Shown here: positions 12,049 through 24,437 of the stretch, in pieces | Layout: every line of letters begins with the position of its first letter | Position numbering within the stretch: the first letter of the stretch is position 1 | Source of the DNA: Zea mays | Lineage: Eukaryota; Streptophyta; Magnoliopsida; Poales; Poaceae | Length of the DNA: 64,000 nucleotides | Assembly (NCBI RefSeq): GCF_902167145.1 | Contig: NC_050099.1 | Span: forward strand, 64,188,942-64,252,941 | Direction: 5' to 3' | Notes under the pieces: model-generated | Seen by the model: the letters and a program-made list of their open reading frames with translations, nothing else | Database searches by the model: none | Told to the model about the DNA's origin: nothing | Program-made: the position numbers and the translations under genes

Positions 12049-15000
12049 ATTTGTTTTGTAGGTTTATGCATCTGGTGGATCAAGTTGGATAATCGATAGC
12101 GGGTGCACAAACCACATGACAGGGGAGAAAAGGATGTTCTCCTCATACGAGAAAAATCAAGATCCCCAACAAGCTATTACATTCGGGGATAGAAATCAAT
12201 GTTTGGGTAAAATTGCTATATCTCCGGACCATTCCATTTCTAATGTTTTTCTCGTAGATTCTTTAGATTACAATTTGCTTTTTCTTTCTCAACTATGCAA
12301 AATGGGCTACAACTGTCTATTCACTGATATAGGTGTTACTGTCTTTAGAAGAAGTGATGATTCAATAGCATTTAAGGGAGTGTTAGATGGTCAGCTATAT
12401 TTAATTGATTTTAATGATAATGAAGCTGAACTAGACACTTGCTTAATTGCTAAGACTAACATGGGCTGGCTCTAGCATCACCGACTCGCCCACGTTGGGA
12501 TGAAGAATCTTCACAAGCTTCTAAAGGGAGAACACATTTTAGGACTAACCAATGTTCATTTTGAGAAAGACAGGATTTGTAGTGCATGCCAAGCAGGAAA
12601 GCAAGTTGGAGTCCATCATCCACACAAGAACATCATGATGACTGATAGGCCGCTTGAGCTGCTCCACATGGACCTATTCAGCCTGATCGCTTACATAAGC
12701 ATCGGCGGGAGTAAGTACTATCTAGTTATTGTGGATGATTATTCTCGCTTCACTTGGGTATTCTTTTTGCAGGAAAAATCTCAAACCCAAGAGCCCTTAA
12801 AGAGATTCTTAAGACGAGCTCAAAATGAGTTCGGATTGAGAGTCAAAAAGATTAGAAGCGACAATGGAACGGAGTTCAAGAATTCTCAAATTGAAGGATT
12901 TCTTGAGGAGGAGGGCATCAAGCATGAGTTCTCTTCTCCCTACACACCTCAACAAAATGGTGTAGTGGAGAGGAAGAATAGAACTCTATTGGACAAGGCA
13001 AGGACCATGCTTGATGAATACAAGACACCGGACCAGTTATGGGCCGAGGCAGTTAACACCACCTGCTACTCCATCAACTGGTTATACCTTCACCGAATCC
13101 TCAAGAAGACATCGTATGAACTTCTTACCGATAAAAAGCCCAATGTTTCATATTTAGAGTCTTTGGGAGCAAATGATTTATTCTTATTAAAAGAGGTAGA
13201 AATTCTAAATTTGCTCCTAAAGCAGTAGAATGCTTTTTACTCGGTTATGACTCAAACACAAGGGCATATATAGTCTTCAACAAATCCACTGGATTAGTTG
13301 AAGTTTCTTGTGACATTGTGTTTGATGAGACTAATGGCTCCCAAGTGGAGCAAGTTGATGTTGATGAATTAGATGATGAAGAGGCTCCATGCGTCGCGCT
13401 AAGGAACATGTGCATAGGTGATGTGTGTCCAAAAGAATTCGAAGAGCCTCCACTAGCACAAGATTAACCATCATCTTCCATGCAAGCATCTCCACCAACC
13501 CAAGATGAGGATCAGGCTCAAGAAGAAGAGGATGAAGATCAAGACAATGAGCCACCTCAAGAGGAGGACATTAATCAAGGGGGAGATGAAGATAATGATG
13601 ACAAGGAAGATGATCAGGAGATTCAGGATCAAAGACCACCGCACCCAAGAGTCCACCAAGCAATTCAAAGAGATCACCCCGTCAACTCCATAGTCGGTGA
13701 CATTCATAAGGGGGTAACCACTAGATCTAAAGTTGCACATTTTTGTGAACATTACTCTTTTGTATCTTCTATTGAGCCATACAGGATAGAGGATGCATTA
13801 AGAGATCCGGATTGGGTGATGGCAATGCAAGAGGAGCTCAACATCTTCATGAGGAATGATGTATGACATTTAGTTCCACGTCCTAACCAAAATGTTGTAG
13901 GTACCAAGTGGGTATCCCGCAACAAACAGGATGAGCATGATGTGGTGACAAGGAACAAAGCCCGACTTGTAGCCAAAGGGTATTCACAAGTCAAAGGTTT
14001 GGATTTTGATGAAACCTATGCACCCGTAGCTAGGCTTGAATCAATTCGTATATTACTTGCCTATGCTACTTACCATGGCTTTAAGCTTTATCAAATGGAC
14101 GTGAAAAGTGCCTTCCTCAATGGCCCTATCAAGGAAGAGGTCTACGTTGAGCAACCTCCTGGCTTTGAAGAAAGTGAGTATCCTAACCACGTTTATAAGC
14201 TCTCAAAGGCACTTTATGGGCTCAAGCAAGCCCCAAGAGCATGGTATGAATGCCTGCGAGACTTTCTTATCACTAATGGCTTCAAAGTTGGTAAAGCTGA
14301 TCCTACCCTCTTCACTAAAACAATTGCTAAAGACTTGTTTATATGCCAAATTTATGTTGATGATATTATATTTGGGTCTACTAACAAGTCATCTTGTGAA
14401 GAGTTTAGTAAGATAATGATACAGAAATTCGAGATGTCTATGATGGGGGAGTTGAAGTATTTCCTTGGATTTCAAATCAAGCAACTCCAAGAGGTCACCT
14501 TCATCAGCCAAACTAAGTACATTCAATACATACTTAAGAAGTTTGGAATGAAGAATGGCAAACCCATCAAGACACCCATGGGAACAAATGGGTATCTCGA
14601 CCTCGACACGGGAGGTAAATCCGTAGATCAAAAGGAATATCAGTCGATGATAGGTTCTCTACTCTACTTATGTGCATCTCGACTGGACATTATTCTTTCA
14701 GTATGCATGTGTGCAAGGTTCCAGGCAAATCCTAAGGAAGTTCGCCTTAGGGCCGTGAAAAGGATCATGAGATATTTAGTTCACACTCCTAAGTTTGGGC
14801 TTTGGTACCCTAAGGGATATACCTTTGATTTAATTGGATATTTAGATGTCGATTATGCAGGGTGTAAAATAGACAGAAAGAGCACATCAGGGACTTGTCA
14901 GTTTCTAGGGAGATCCCTGGTGTCTTGGGCTTCAAAGAAACAAAACTCAGTAGCTCTTTCCACCGCCGAAGTCGAGTATATTGTTGTGGGCCATTGTTGT

Positions 15001-15306
15001 GCACAATTACTTTGGATGAGGCAAACACTTAGGGACTATGGCTACAAATTGAGCAAAGTCTCTCTCCTATGTGATAATGATAGTGCAATCCGCATGGCGG
15101 ATAATCCCGTTGAACACAGCTGCACTAAGCACATAGACATCCGGTATCACTTTATGAGAGATCACCAACAAAAGGGGGATATCAAAATTGCTTATGTGAG
15201 CACCTACAACCAATTAGCTGATATCTTTACCAAGCCACTAGATGAGAAGACTTTTAGCAAACTTAGGAATGAGCTAAATATACTTGCTTCTCGGAACTTT
15301 GATTGA
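12049..15306 (+). pseudogene. pol: pol of element B: protease, integrase, reverse transcriptase, RNase H
   Basis: Domains in order: protease with intact D-S-G (12095-12103), pre-integrase HHCC zone, integrase core (VDDYSRF near 12730; DNGTEF near 12860; GVVERKN near 12963), acidic linker (13480-13620), reverse transcriptase ([11 protein letters not shown] near 13960; YVDDIIFGS near 14355) and RNase H (DVDYAGCK near 14850; LSTAEVEY near 14960; [11 protein letters not shown] near 15065). It ends with TGA at 15304-15306. Breaks: TAG at 12473-12475 at a Trp codon position, a 1-nt loss near 13155-13160 relative to A and C, TAA at 13465-13467 and TGA at 13864-13866. The 13942-15306 stretch is open and looks little decayed. 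Confidence 0.85.
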
Positions 15307-16309
15307 AACATTGCACCCATAGCTAATTCATATACCTTTGATCATGTCTCTTTCATTTGGTACAAATGCATATCTCTTATTCTTCTTGTGCCAAGGCTAA
15401 GACTAATGTGCTTTCAAGTGTATTTCTATGCTTAGTCTTAGATTGAAAGGGAAATGGAGTATTCGACAAAGACAAGGCTTCCACTCCAACTCTGACGGTA
15501 TCATTTACCCTTTGTCGTTACTCCACAAACTCTCAATTGGTATAACCCTTCACTCATATTTGTTTTAATATTTGGGAGAAAGTATTAGGTCCCATAGGGG
15601 GAGAAAGTGTGAAAGGGCTCTCAAAGTTCTTCGTTTTTGGCGATTAATGCCAAAGGGGATAAAGTATTAATCCCAAAGCAAAAGGACCGCACCACCATTT
15701 TAAAAAATTTAGTGTATACTTCAAATTGGTATCAAGATTTTTCAAAAGTAAGTGTTTATTTCAATTAGTATATTATTTGACTTCAATAAGTATGAAAATT
15801 TTTCAATTGTCCTCCAAATGGATTTTCAATTGGTATCTCATTTGGCTTCAAAATTTCAATAAGTGTAGAGATTTCAATTGGTATAATTTCATTTTGGCAT
15901 CTATTTCAAAAAGGGAAATCATTTCAAAACCCTCTTGAAAGCTAAGGGAAGAATTTCTTGAGGGGGGGGGTTTATTTACTCAAAGGAAAAGCATTTGAAA
16001 CACGGGGAGAAATTTCGAATCTCAAAAATGCTTCTTGCAATCATATTGTTATACCTATGACTATTTGCAAAAGTTTTTGAAAAGATTTTTCCAAAAGATT
16101 TGCAAAAACCAACAAGTGGTGCAAATGTGGTCCAAAATGTTGAATAAGAGAAAAGCAATCCATTCATTCTTAGACGTATGTATAAAGTCTTTCATTGGTT
16201 TAATTCTAGGTAACCTATGCACATCTATCTAAATTGCAAACTAGTTACATTTCTACACTTCTTATTTGCTTTAGTTAGTGTTGGCATCAATCACCAAAAA
16301 TGGGGAGAT
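15307..16309 (+). other. 3' non-coding region of element B with polypurine-like tracts
   Basis: There is no gene here. Purine runs resembling polypurine tracts occur near 15595 (ATAGGGGGAGAAAG), 15652, 15958-15969 (a run of Gs), 16003 and directly before the LTR (AAAAATGGGGAGAT, 16296-16309). The middle part is T-rich with a repeated TTTCAATTGGTAT word (15725-15880). Confidence 0.65.
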
Positions 16310-16745
16310 TGAAAGGGAAATGGACCTAATCATTTCCTATAATCGATTTTGGTGGTTGACGTCCAACACAAACCGCATGGACTAACTAGTTTGTCTAGAT
16401 ATCATTTATCTTAGGTGCATAAGGTCAACACAAACCAAGAAAGAAATTCAGTTGGGGACTCAAAATTATATGGAGCAAGACTTCAGAGTGTGCTGAAAAA
16501 TGGTGCACTAGGCCCGTACACAAGCGAACCAGCCACTCTCGGGACTTCAATGGGCTTACTCCGCTATAATTCGCCGGACTGTCCGGTGTGCACTGGACTG
16601 TCCGGTGAGCCAGCGGAACAACGGCTCCCTGCATGTCAACGGTCAACTGCACAGATGAACAGTGCCACGCAGAAGTCAGAGCAGCGAAGTCAGAAGTCAC
16701 CGGACATGTCCGGTGTGCCACAGGACTATCCGGTGCAGTAAAAGG
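16310..16745 (+). repeat. 3' LTR of element B, left segment
   Basis: Starts TGAAAGGGAAATGGACC at 16310 and runs to AAAGG at 16745, where element C is inserted. It continues at 25705 after C. Together the two pieces give about 1263 bp, a full LTR. Confidence 0.85.
16741..16745. repeat. Left TSD (AAAGG) of element C
   Basis: AAAGG precedes the TG of the C 5' LTR and recurs at 25700-25704 directly after the C 3' LTR. Confidence 0.9.
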
Positions 16746-17978
16746 TGAAAGGGAAATGTGCCTTTGGGCCATTTCTAAGTATTTTGGTGATTAAGTGCCA
16801 ACACAAGTGCTTAAATGTGAATCTATGCCCATGGATGAACAAAGTGCAAATCACAAGTAAAGGTATGTTTCTAAGCCTTAGTACATTGGTTTTGTGTACT
16901 AATATATTTGTCTAAGTGTTAGAAACAGAGAGAAGAAGAAAAGGAGAATGTTGGCTGTGTACAGCCAACAGGCTGTTTCGGTCTGGGGCACCGGACTGTC
17001 CGGTGGTGCACCGGACAGTGTCCGGTGCGCCAGGCTACCTCGGGCGAAGAAGCCGCTCTCGGGAATTTGCCGACGGCGTACGGCTAAAATTCATCGGACT
17101 GTCCGGTGAGCCAACGGTCGGCCAAGCCAATGGTCGGCCGCGGAATCTGCGCGCGACACGTGGTCTGGCCAACGATCGGAAGGAGGCACCGGACTGTCCG
17201 GTGTGCACCGGACTGTCCGGTGCGCCAGATCTGCAACGGTCGGCTGCGCTGTTTATGGAAATAAATCGGGCACCGGACAGTGTCCGGTGTGCACCGGACT
17301 GTCCGGTGCGCCCGACGACAGAAGGCAAGGATGGCCTTCCAGATTTGTTCTCAACGGCTCCTAGCTGCCTTGGGGCTATAAAAGGGACCTCTAGGCGCAT
17401 GGAGGAGTACACCAAGCATTCCTACAACATTCCTAAGCACCAAGACATCGATCTCACGCATTCGTTTCATTGTGATAGCATATAGAGCTCTTGTGGAGTC
17501 GTGAACTCTTTGAGTTGTGTTGCGAGCTCTTGTTGCTGCTTGTGTGCGTGTTGTTGCTCTGATCTTTTGAAGTCTTGTGTGCGTTGCTCATTCCCACCCT
17601 TGCTCTGTGTTTCTTTGTGAACTTCAATTGTAAGGGCGAGAGGCTCCAAGTTGTGGAGATTCCTCGCAAACGGGATTGAAAAAAAAACAAGCAAAACACC
17701 GTGGTATTCAAGTGGGTCTTTGGACCGCTTGAGAGGGGTTGATTGCAACCCTCGTCCGTAGGGACGCCACAACGTGGAGTAGGCAAGCGTTGGTCTTGGC
17801 CGAACCACGGGATAAACCACTGTGTCATCTCTGTGTTTGATCTTTTGTGGTATTGTGTTTTGTTGAGACTTCTCTCTAGCCACTTGGCAATAATTGTGCT
17901 AACACTTAACAAGTTTTTGTGGCTATAAGTTTAAGTTTTACAGGATCACCTATTCACCCCCCCCTCTAGGTGATCTCA
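16746..17978 (+). repeat. 5' LTR of element C (1233 bp)
   Basis: Begins TGAAAGGGAAATGTGCC and ends CTAGGTGATCTCA. A TATA box, TATAAAAG, lies at 17377-17384. A GC-rich block with CACCGGACTGTCCGGTG palindromes lies upstream of it (about 16985-17310). Open frames on both strands here recur identically in the 3' LTR and are not genes. Confidence 0.92.
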
Positions 17979-17980
17979 AT

Positions 17981-17994
17981 TGGTATCAGAACCG
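17981..17994 (+). other. Primer-binding site of element C
   Basis: TGGTATCAGAACCG begins two bases after the 5' LTR end. It is complementary to the 3' end of initiator tRNA-Met, the usual primer of plant Copia elements. Confidence 0.85.
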
Positions 17995-18028
17995 TTCTCT
18001 TCAAGAAAGGGACTAATCGCCCGAAGAG

Positions 18029-20419
18029 ATGGATCCTAAGGGAAAAGGGATGGCGGTCGACAACAACGAGAAGGAGTCTATCTTCAACGAGCCGAAGAAT
18101 GACAAGTCTACTGACTTGTGCTCAAGCCACAAGCGCAAAGATGGGAAGAAGAAGAAGACAAGACGCATCAAGGAGATCGTCTACTACGACAACAGCGATG
18201 AGTCTACTTCTTCCCAAAAGGACGACGACCACAACGACTACGAGAAAAGGAAACCGGTTAATTCGAACTTTTCTTTTGACTACTCTCGTATTCCGCAAAG
18301 TTCAAATTCACATTTGCTCCCCATTCCACTTGGCAAGCCCCCTCACTTTGATGGAGAGGACTACGGATTTTGGAGCCACAAAATGCGTACTCACTTGTTC
18401 TCTCTCCATCCTAGCATATGGGAGATTGTAGAGAGTGGAATGCACTTTGATAGTACGGATAGCCCTATGTTTATTAATGAACAGATTCATAAAAATGCAC
18501 AAGCTACTACTGTGTTGCTAGCCTCTCTGTGTAGGGACGAGTACAATAAGGTGAGCGGCTTGGACAATGCCAAGCAGATATGGGACACCCTCAAGATCTC
18601 TCACGAGGGCAACGACGTCACCATGCTCACCAAGATGGAGTTGGTGGAGGGCGAACTTGGGAGATTCGCTATGATAAGGGGGGAGGAGCCAACCCAAACA
18701 TACAACCGGCTCAAAACCCTTGTCAACAAGATAAGGAGCTACGGAAGCACGCGATGGACGGACCACGACGTCGTCCGCCTAATGCTAAGGTCCTTTACCG
18801 TTCTTGATCCTCATTTGGTGAATAATATTCGTGAGAATCCCAGGTACACCAAAATGTCGCCCGAAGAAGTTCTTGGGAAGTTCGTAAGCGGGCGAATGAT
18901 GATTAAGGAGGCAAGATACGTGGACGACGCGTTGAACGGTCCTATTCATGAGCCTCAACCCATTGCTCTCAAGGCAACAAGGAGCAAGGAGGCGCTACCA
19001 AGCAAGGTGGCGCAAGTTGAGGCGGCCGGGCTAAATAATGAGGAGATGGCCCTCATCATTAAACGCTTCAAGACGGCGCTTAAAGGTCGCAAGGGACAGC
19101 CAAGCAAGACCAAGACAAAGGAGAAGCGCTCGTGCTTCAAATGTGGTAAGATTGGTCATTTCACTGCTAACTGTCCCGATAATGAAAGTGACCAGGAAAA
19201 AGGGGACAAAAGGGAGAAGAAGAAGCATTACAAGAAGGCCAAGGGCGAAGCACATATCGGAAAGGAGTGGGATTCGGATTGCTCCTCCTCCGACTCCGAT
19301 AATGAAGGACTTGCCGCCACCGCCTTCAACAAGTCATCTCTCTTCCCCAACGAGCATCACACTTGTCTCATGGCAAGAGAAAAGAAGGTGAGTACTCGAG
19401 ACTCCACTTATGCTTCCTCCAGTGATAATGAGTCTAGTGATGATGATGACATAGACTATTCATGCTTATTCAAGGGCTTAGATAGATCTAAGATAGATAA
19501 GATAAATGAACTCATTGATGCCTTGAATGATAAGAATAGGCTATTAGAAAAACAAGAAGACCTTTTATATGAAGAACATGATAAGGTTGTAGAGGCACAA
19601 AAATCCTATGCTTTAGAAGTTAAAAGAAATGAAATGCTTTCTTTTGAACTATCTACTTGTCATGAAACTATTTCTACTTTGAAAGGTGTCAACAATGATT
19701 TAAATGCTGAATTAGAAGTAGCAAATAAATCCAACTCTTGTGTAGAACATGTTGAGATTTGCACTAGGTGTAAAGATTTCGATGTTGATGCTTGTAGTGA
19801 TCATTTAGTTTCAATTTCTAAATTAACTGAGGAATTAGCTAGTCTTAATGCCCAACTTAAGACTAGCAAGAATGAATTTGAAAAACTAAAATTTGCAAGG
19901 GATGCCTACACGATCGGTAGACACCCCTCAATTAAGGATGGACTTGGCTTCAAGAGGGAAGCCAAGAACTTAACAAGACATAAGGCTCCCATTCCCGCTA
20001 AGGAGAAAGGGAAGGCCCCTATGGTTACTAGTGCTAAAAAGAACCATGCCTTTTTGTATCATGATAGGAGACAAACTAGAAATGCTTATAGGAGTTATAA
20101 TGCGTACGATGATTTTTCTCATGCTATGTTTGCTTCTAGTTCTTCATATGTGCATGATAGAAATGTTGGTAGAAGGGATGTTGTTCATAATATGCCTAGG
20201 AGAAATGTTGTTAATATTCCTAGGAAAGTTAATGAGCCTTCTACAATATATCATGCTTTGAATGCTTCCTTTGCAATTTGTAGAAAGGACAGAAAGGTAA
20301 TTGCTAGGAAGTTAGGGGCAAAATGCAAGGGTGATAAAACTTGCATTTGGGTCCCTAAGGAAATTGTGACTAACCTCGTAGGACCCAACATGAGTTGGGT
20401 ACCTAAAACCCAAGCCTAA
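18029..20419 (+). CDS. gag: Gag protein of element C (796 aa)
   Basis: An uninterrupted frame starts at the first ATG after the primer-binding site (MDPKGKGMAVDNNEK). It has a Lys/Ser-rich N-terminal part, then a Copia gag core (UBN2-like, about residues 105-300, with LLASLCRDEYNKV and QIWDTLK). A CCHC zinc knuckle CFKCGKIGHFTANC starts at about residue 369. After it come an acidic/Ser segment, a coiled coil (about 480-630) and a basic C-terminus ending in WVPKTQA. Gag builds the cytoplasmic particle and binds RNA; the long extension after the knuckle is typical of Sireviruses. It is the only undamaged gag in the window. The pol frame is +1 relative to this gag. Confidence 0.88.
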   Translation: MDPKGKGMAVDNNEKESIFNEPKNDKSTDLCSSHKRKDGKKKKTRRIKEIVYYDNSDESTSSQKDDDHNDYEKRKPVNSNFSFDYSRIPQSSNSHLLPIPLGKPPHFDGEDYGFWSHKMRTHLFSLHPSIWEIVESGMHFDSTDSPMFINEQIHKNAQATTVLLASLCRDEYNKVSGLDNAKQIWDTLKISHEGNDVTMLTKMELVEGELGRFAMIRGEEPTQTYNRLKTLVNKIRSYGSTRWTDHDVVRLMLRSFTVLDPHLVNNIRENPRYTKMSPEEVLGKFVSGRMMIKEARYVDDALNGPIHEPQPIALKATRSKEALPSKVAQVEAAGLNNEEMALIIKRFKTALKGRKGQPSKTKTKEKRSCFKCGKIGHFTANCPDNESDQEKGDKREKKKHYKKAKGEAHIGKEWDSDCSSSDSDNEGLAATAFNKSSLFPNEHHTCLMAREKKVSTRDSTYASSSDNESSDDDDIDYSCLFKGLDRSKIDKINELIDALNDKNRLLEKQEDLLYEEHDKVVEAQKSYALEVKRNEMLSFELSTCHETISTLKGVNNDLNAELEVANKSNSCVEHVEICTRCKDFDVDACSDHLVSISKLTEELASLNAQLKTSKNEFEKLKFARDAYTIGRHPSIKDGLGFKREAKNLTRHKAPIPAKEKGKAPMVTSAKKNHAFLYHDRRQTRNAYRSYNAYDDFSHAMFASSSSYVHDRNVGRRDVVHNMPRRNVVNIPRKVNEPSTIYHALNASFAICRKDRKVIARKLGAKCKGDKTCIWVPKEIVTNLVGPNMSWVPKTQA

Positions 20420-23400
20420 ATTTGCCTTGCAGGTTTATGCATCCGGGGGTTCAAGCTGGATTATCGACATCGGATGCACAAACCATATGACGGGGGAGAA
20501 GAAGATGTTCACCTCCTACGTCAAGAATAAGGATTCCCAAGATTGAATTATATTCGGTGATGGGAATCAAGGCAAGGTAAAAGGGTTAGGTAAAATTGCA
20601 ATCTCAAATGAGCACTCAATTTCTAATGTGTTTTTAGTTGAGTCTCTTGGATATAATTTGCTATCTGTTAGTCAATTATGCAACATGGGGTATAACTGTC
20701 TATTTACAAATGTAGATGTGTCTGTCTTTAGAAGAAGTGATGGTTCACTAGCTTTTAAGGGTGTATTAGACGACAAACTTTATTTAGTTGATTTTGCAAA
20801 AGAAGAAGTCGGTCTAGATGCATGCTTAATAGCTAAGACTAGCATGGGCTGGCTGTGGCATCGCCGCTTAGCACATGTGGGGATGAAGAACCTTCACAAG
20901 CTTCTAAAGGGAGAACACGTGATAGGTTTGACTAACGTACAATTCGAAAAAGATAGACCTTGTGCAGCTTGTTAGGCAGGTAAACAGGTGGGAGGAGCGC
21001 ATCACAGCAAGAATGTGATGACCACATCAAGACCCCTGGAGCTGCTACATATGGATCTCTTCGGACCCGTCGCCTATCTAAGCATAGGGGGAAGTAAGTA
21101 TAGTTTAGTTATTGTTGATGACTTTTCCCGCTTCACTTGGGTGTTCTTTTTGCAGGATAAGTCTGAAACCCAAGGGACCCTCAAGCGCTTCCTCAGGAGA
21201 GCTCAAAATGAGTTTGAGCTCAAGGTGAAGAAGATAAGGAGCGACAACGGGTCCGAGTTCAAGAACCTTCAAGTGGAGGAGTTCCTTGAGGAGGAAGGGA
21301 TAAAGCACGAGTTCTCCGCTCCCTACACACCACAGCAAAATGGTGTGGTAGAGAGGAAGAACAGGACGCTCATCGATATGGCGAGGACGATGCTAGGAGA
21401 GTTCAAGACCCCCGAGCGATTTTGGTCGGAAGCTGTGAACACGGCTTGCCACGCCATCAACAGGGTCTACCTTCACCGCCTCCTCAAGAAGACTTCGTAT
21501 GAGCTTCTAACCGGTAACAAACCCAATGTATCTTACTTTCGTGTATTTGGGAGCAAGTGCTACATTCTAGTGAAGAAGGGTAGAAATTCTAAGTTTGCTC
21601 CCAAAGCTGTAGAAGGGTTTTTGTTAGGTTATGACTCAAATACAAAGGCGTATAGAGTCTTCAACAAATCATCGAGTTTGGTTGAAGTCTCTAGCGACGT
21701 TGTATTTGATGAGACTAATGGCTCTCCAAGAGAGCAAGTTGTTAATTGTGATGATGTAGATGAAGAAGATGTTCCGATGGCCGCTATACGAACCATGGCG
21801 ATTGGAGAAGTGCGGCCACAGGAACAAGATGAACGAGATCAACCTTCTTCCTCAACAACGGTGCATCCCCCAACTCAAGATGATGAACAGGTTCATCAAC
21901 AGGTGGCGTGTGATCAAGGGGGGCACAAGATGATCATGTGATGGAGGAAGAAGCGGAACCGGCACCTCCAACCCAAGTTCGAGCGATGATTCAAAGGGAT
22001 CATCCCGTCGACCAAATTCTGGGTGACATTAGCAAGGGAGTAACTACTCGGTCTCGATTAGTTAATTTTTGTGAACATTACTCCTTTGTCTCTTCTATTG
22101 AGCCTTTCAGGGTAGAAGAGGCCTTGCTAGATCCGGACTGGGTGTTGGCCATGCAAGAGGAGCTCAATAACTTCAAAAGGAATGAAGTTTGGACACTGGT
22201 GCCTCGTCCCAAGCAAAATGTTGTGGGAACCAAGTGGGTGTTCCGCAACAAACAAGACGAGCACGGAGTGGTGACAAGGAACAAGGCTCGACTTGTGGCA
22301 AAAGGTTATGCCCAAGTTGCAGGTTTGGACTTTGAGGAGACGTTTGCTCCTGTGGCTAGGCTAGAATCAATTCGTATCTTGCTAGCATATGCCGCTCACC
22401 ATTCTTTCAGGTTGTACCAAATGGATGTGAAGAGCGCTTTCCTCAACGGGCCAATCAAGGAGGAGGTGTACGTGGAGCAACCCCCTGGCTTCGAGGATGA
22501 ACGGTACCCCGATCATGTGTGTAAGCTCTCTAAGGCGCTCTATGGACTTAAGCAAGCCCCAAGAGCATGGTATGAATGCCTTAGAGACTTTCTAATTGTT
22601 AATGCTTTCAAGGTTGGGAAAGCCGATCCAACTCTTTTTACAAAGACATGTGATGGTAATTTGTTTGTGTGCCAAGTTTATGTCGATGACATAATATTTG
22701 GTTCTACTAACCAAAAGTCTTGTGAAGAGTTTAGCAGGGTGATGACGCAGAAATTCGAAATGTCGATGATGGGCGAGTTGAACTACTTCCTTGGGTTCCA
22801 AGTGAAGCAACTCAAGGACGGCACCTTCATCTCCCAAACGAAGTACACACAAGATCTGCTAAAGCGGTTTGGGATGAAGGACGCCAAGCCCGCAAAGACT
22901 CCGATGGGAACCGACGGACACACCGACCTCAACAAAGGAGGTAAGTCCGTTGATCAAAAAGCATACCGGTCAATGATAGGGTCATTACTTTACTTATGTG
23001 CTAGTAGACCGGATATTATGCTTAGCGTATGCATGTGTGCTAGATTTCAATCCGATCCTAAGGAGTGTCACTTAGTGGCGGTGAAGCGAATCCTTAGATA
23101 TTTAGTTGCTACGCCTTGCTTCGGGCTCTGGTATCCAAAGGGGTCTACCTTTGACTTGATTGGATATTCAGACTCCGACTATGCTGGATGTAAGGTCGAT
23201 AGGAAGAGTACATCGGGGACGTGCCAATTCTTAGGAAGGTCCCTGGTGTCGTGGAAATCTAAGAAACAAACCTCCGTTGCCCTATCCACCGCTGAGGCCG
23301 AGTATGTTGCCGCAGGACAGTGTTGCGCGCAACTACTTTGGATGAGGCAAACCCTCAGGGACTTTGGCTACAATCTGAGCAAAGTCCCACTCCTATGTGA

Positions 23401-23632
23401 TAATGAGAGTGCTATCCGCATGGCGGAAAATCCTGTTGAGCACAGCCGCACAAAGCACATAGACATCCGGCATCACTTTTTGAGAGACCACCAGCAAAAG
23501 GGAGATATCGAAGTGTTTCATGTTAGCACCGAGAACCAGCTAGCCGATATCTTTACCAAGCCTCTAGATGAGAAGACCTTTTGCAGGCTGCGTAGTGAGC
23601 TAAATGTCTTAGATTCGCGGAACTTGGATTGA
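20420..23632 (+). pseudogene. pol: pol of element C: protease, integrase, reverse transcriptase, RNase H
   Basis: Follows gag after a pyrimidine-rich TTTGCCTTGCAG. The protease triad at 20466-20474 reads D-I-G instead of D-S-G, probably inactivating. Stops lie at 20544-20546 (TGA) and 20973-20975 (TAG, a Gln position in homologues). The integrase keeps its acidic residues (IVDDFSRF near 21114; DNGSEF near 21244; GVVERKN near 21340). A frameshift lies at or near the six-G run 21918-21923. Reverse transcriptase (YVDDIIFGS near 22680) and RNase H ([27 protein letters not shown]) are open from 21938 to the terminal TGA at 23630-23632. The proteins would cleave, copy and integrate the element; this copy cannot supply the full set. 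Confidence 0.9.
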
Positions 23633-24437
23633 ATTGTAGCATTCATGTGTTTATGCCTTTGATCATGTTCATTCTGCATTTTGTTGCTTATTGTGGTGCT
23701 CAAGTTGTACAAACACTCCCTGGACCTCACAAGTCCGTTGCAAAGTGATGCACATGTTTAGGGGGAGATGTGTTACAACTTGACCCTTTGAGACTAACCA
23801 TATGCTTGAGTGCTTGATTTAGTCTCGAAGGAGAATTGAAAGGGAAAAGGTGGACTTGGACCATGAAAGACTTCCACTGCACTCCGATGAGAGGGTAACT
23901 AATTCCAAGTTCATCTCATGAACTCTTATTGTCATTTGCTCTTAATTGAAGATTTTGGTGAGGCAATGGGGTTAAAAGGGCCAAAGTTGATTCCGTTTTG
24001 GTGCTTGATGCCAAAGGGGGAGAAAATAAAGGCCAAAGCAATAAATGGATCAGCTACCACTTGAGAGATTTTGAAAATAGTAGAATAGAGCTTTGATTTT
24101 GAATAGAGCTTTTGGTTTGTTCAAAACTCTTGCATTGTCTCTTTCGTCAAAAGTTGGCTTCTAGTGGGGAGAAGTATTGATTATGGGAAATAGGGGGAGT
24201 TTTTGAAATCTTTGATCAATCTCTTTTGGAATGGCTCTCCCTATGCTTCAACATGTGTGTTTGACTTAGAGATAGAGATTTGAGTTTGATTTGCAAAAAC
24301 AAACCAAGTGGTGGCAAAGGATGATCCATATATGCCAAAAATGAATCAAAATAGATTTGAGTTCTATTTCAAGTGATTTTGCACTTGTTCTAGTTGCTTT
24401 ATGTTGTGTTGGCATAAATCACCAAAAAGGGGGAGAT
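23633..24437 (+). other. 3' non-coding region of element C with repeated polypurine tracts
   Basis: There is no gene here. Polypurine-like tracts occur at 23758-23768 (TTAGGGGGAGA), 24013-24024 (CCAAAGGGGGAG), 24188-24200 (AATAGGGGGAG) and 24424-24437 (AAAAAGGGGGAGAT). The last abuts the LTR and is the functional position. Multiple tracts are a described Sirevirus trait. Confidence 0.8.

Noticed and set aside
16985..17310. Regular palindromic repeats that look like a CRISPR array
   Set aside because: Spacing is irregular, there are no unique spacers of constant length and no cas genes, and the DNA is a plant LTR.
17035..17912. Several overlapping frames of 120-190 codons around 17.0-17.9 kb and again at 24.6-25.6 kb
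   Set aside because: Identical copies in the two LTRs of element C, on both strands, caused by palindromic GC-rich units; no protein family.
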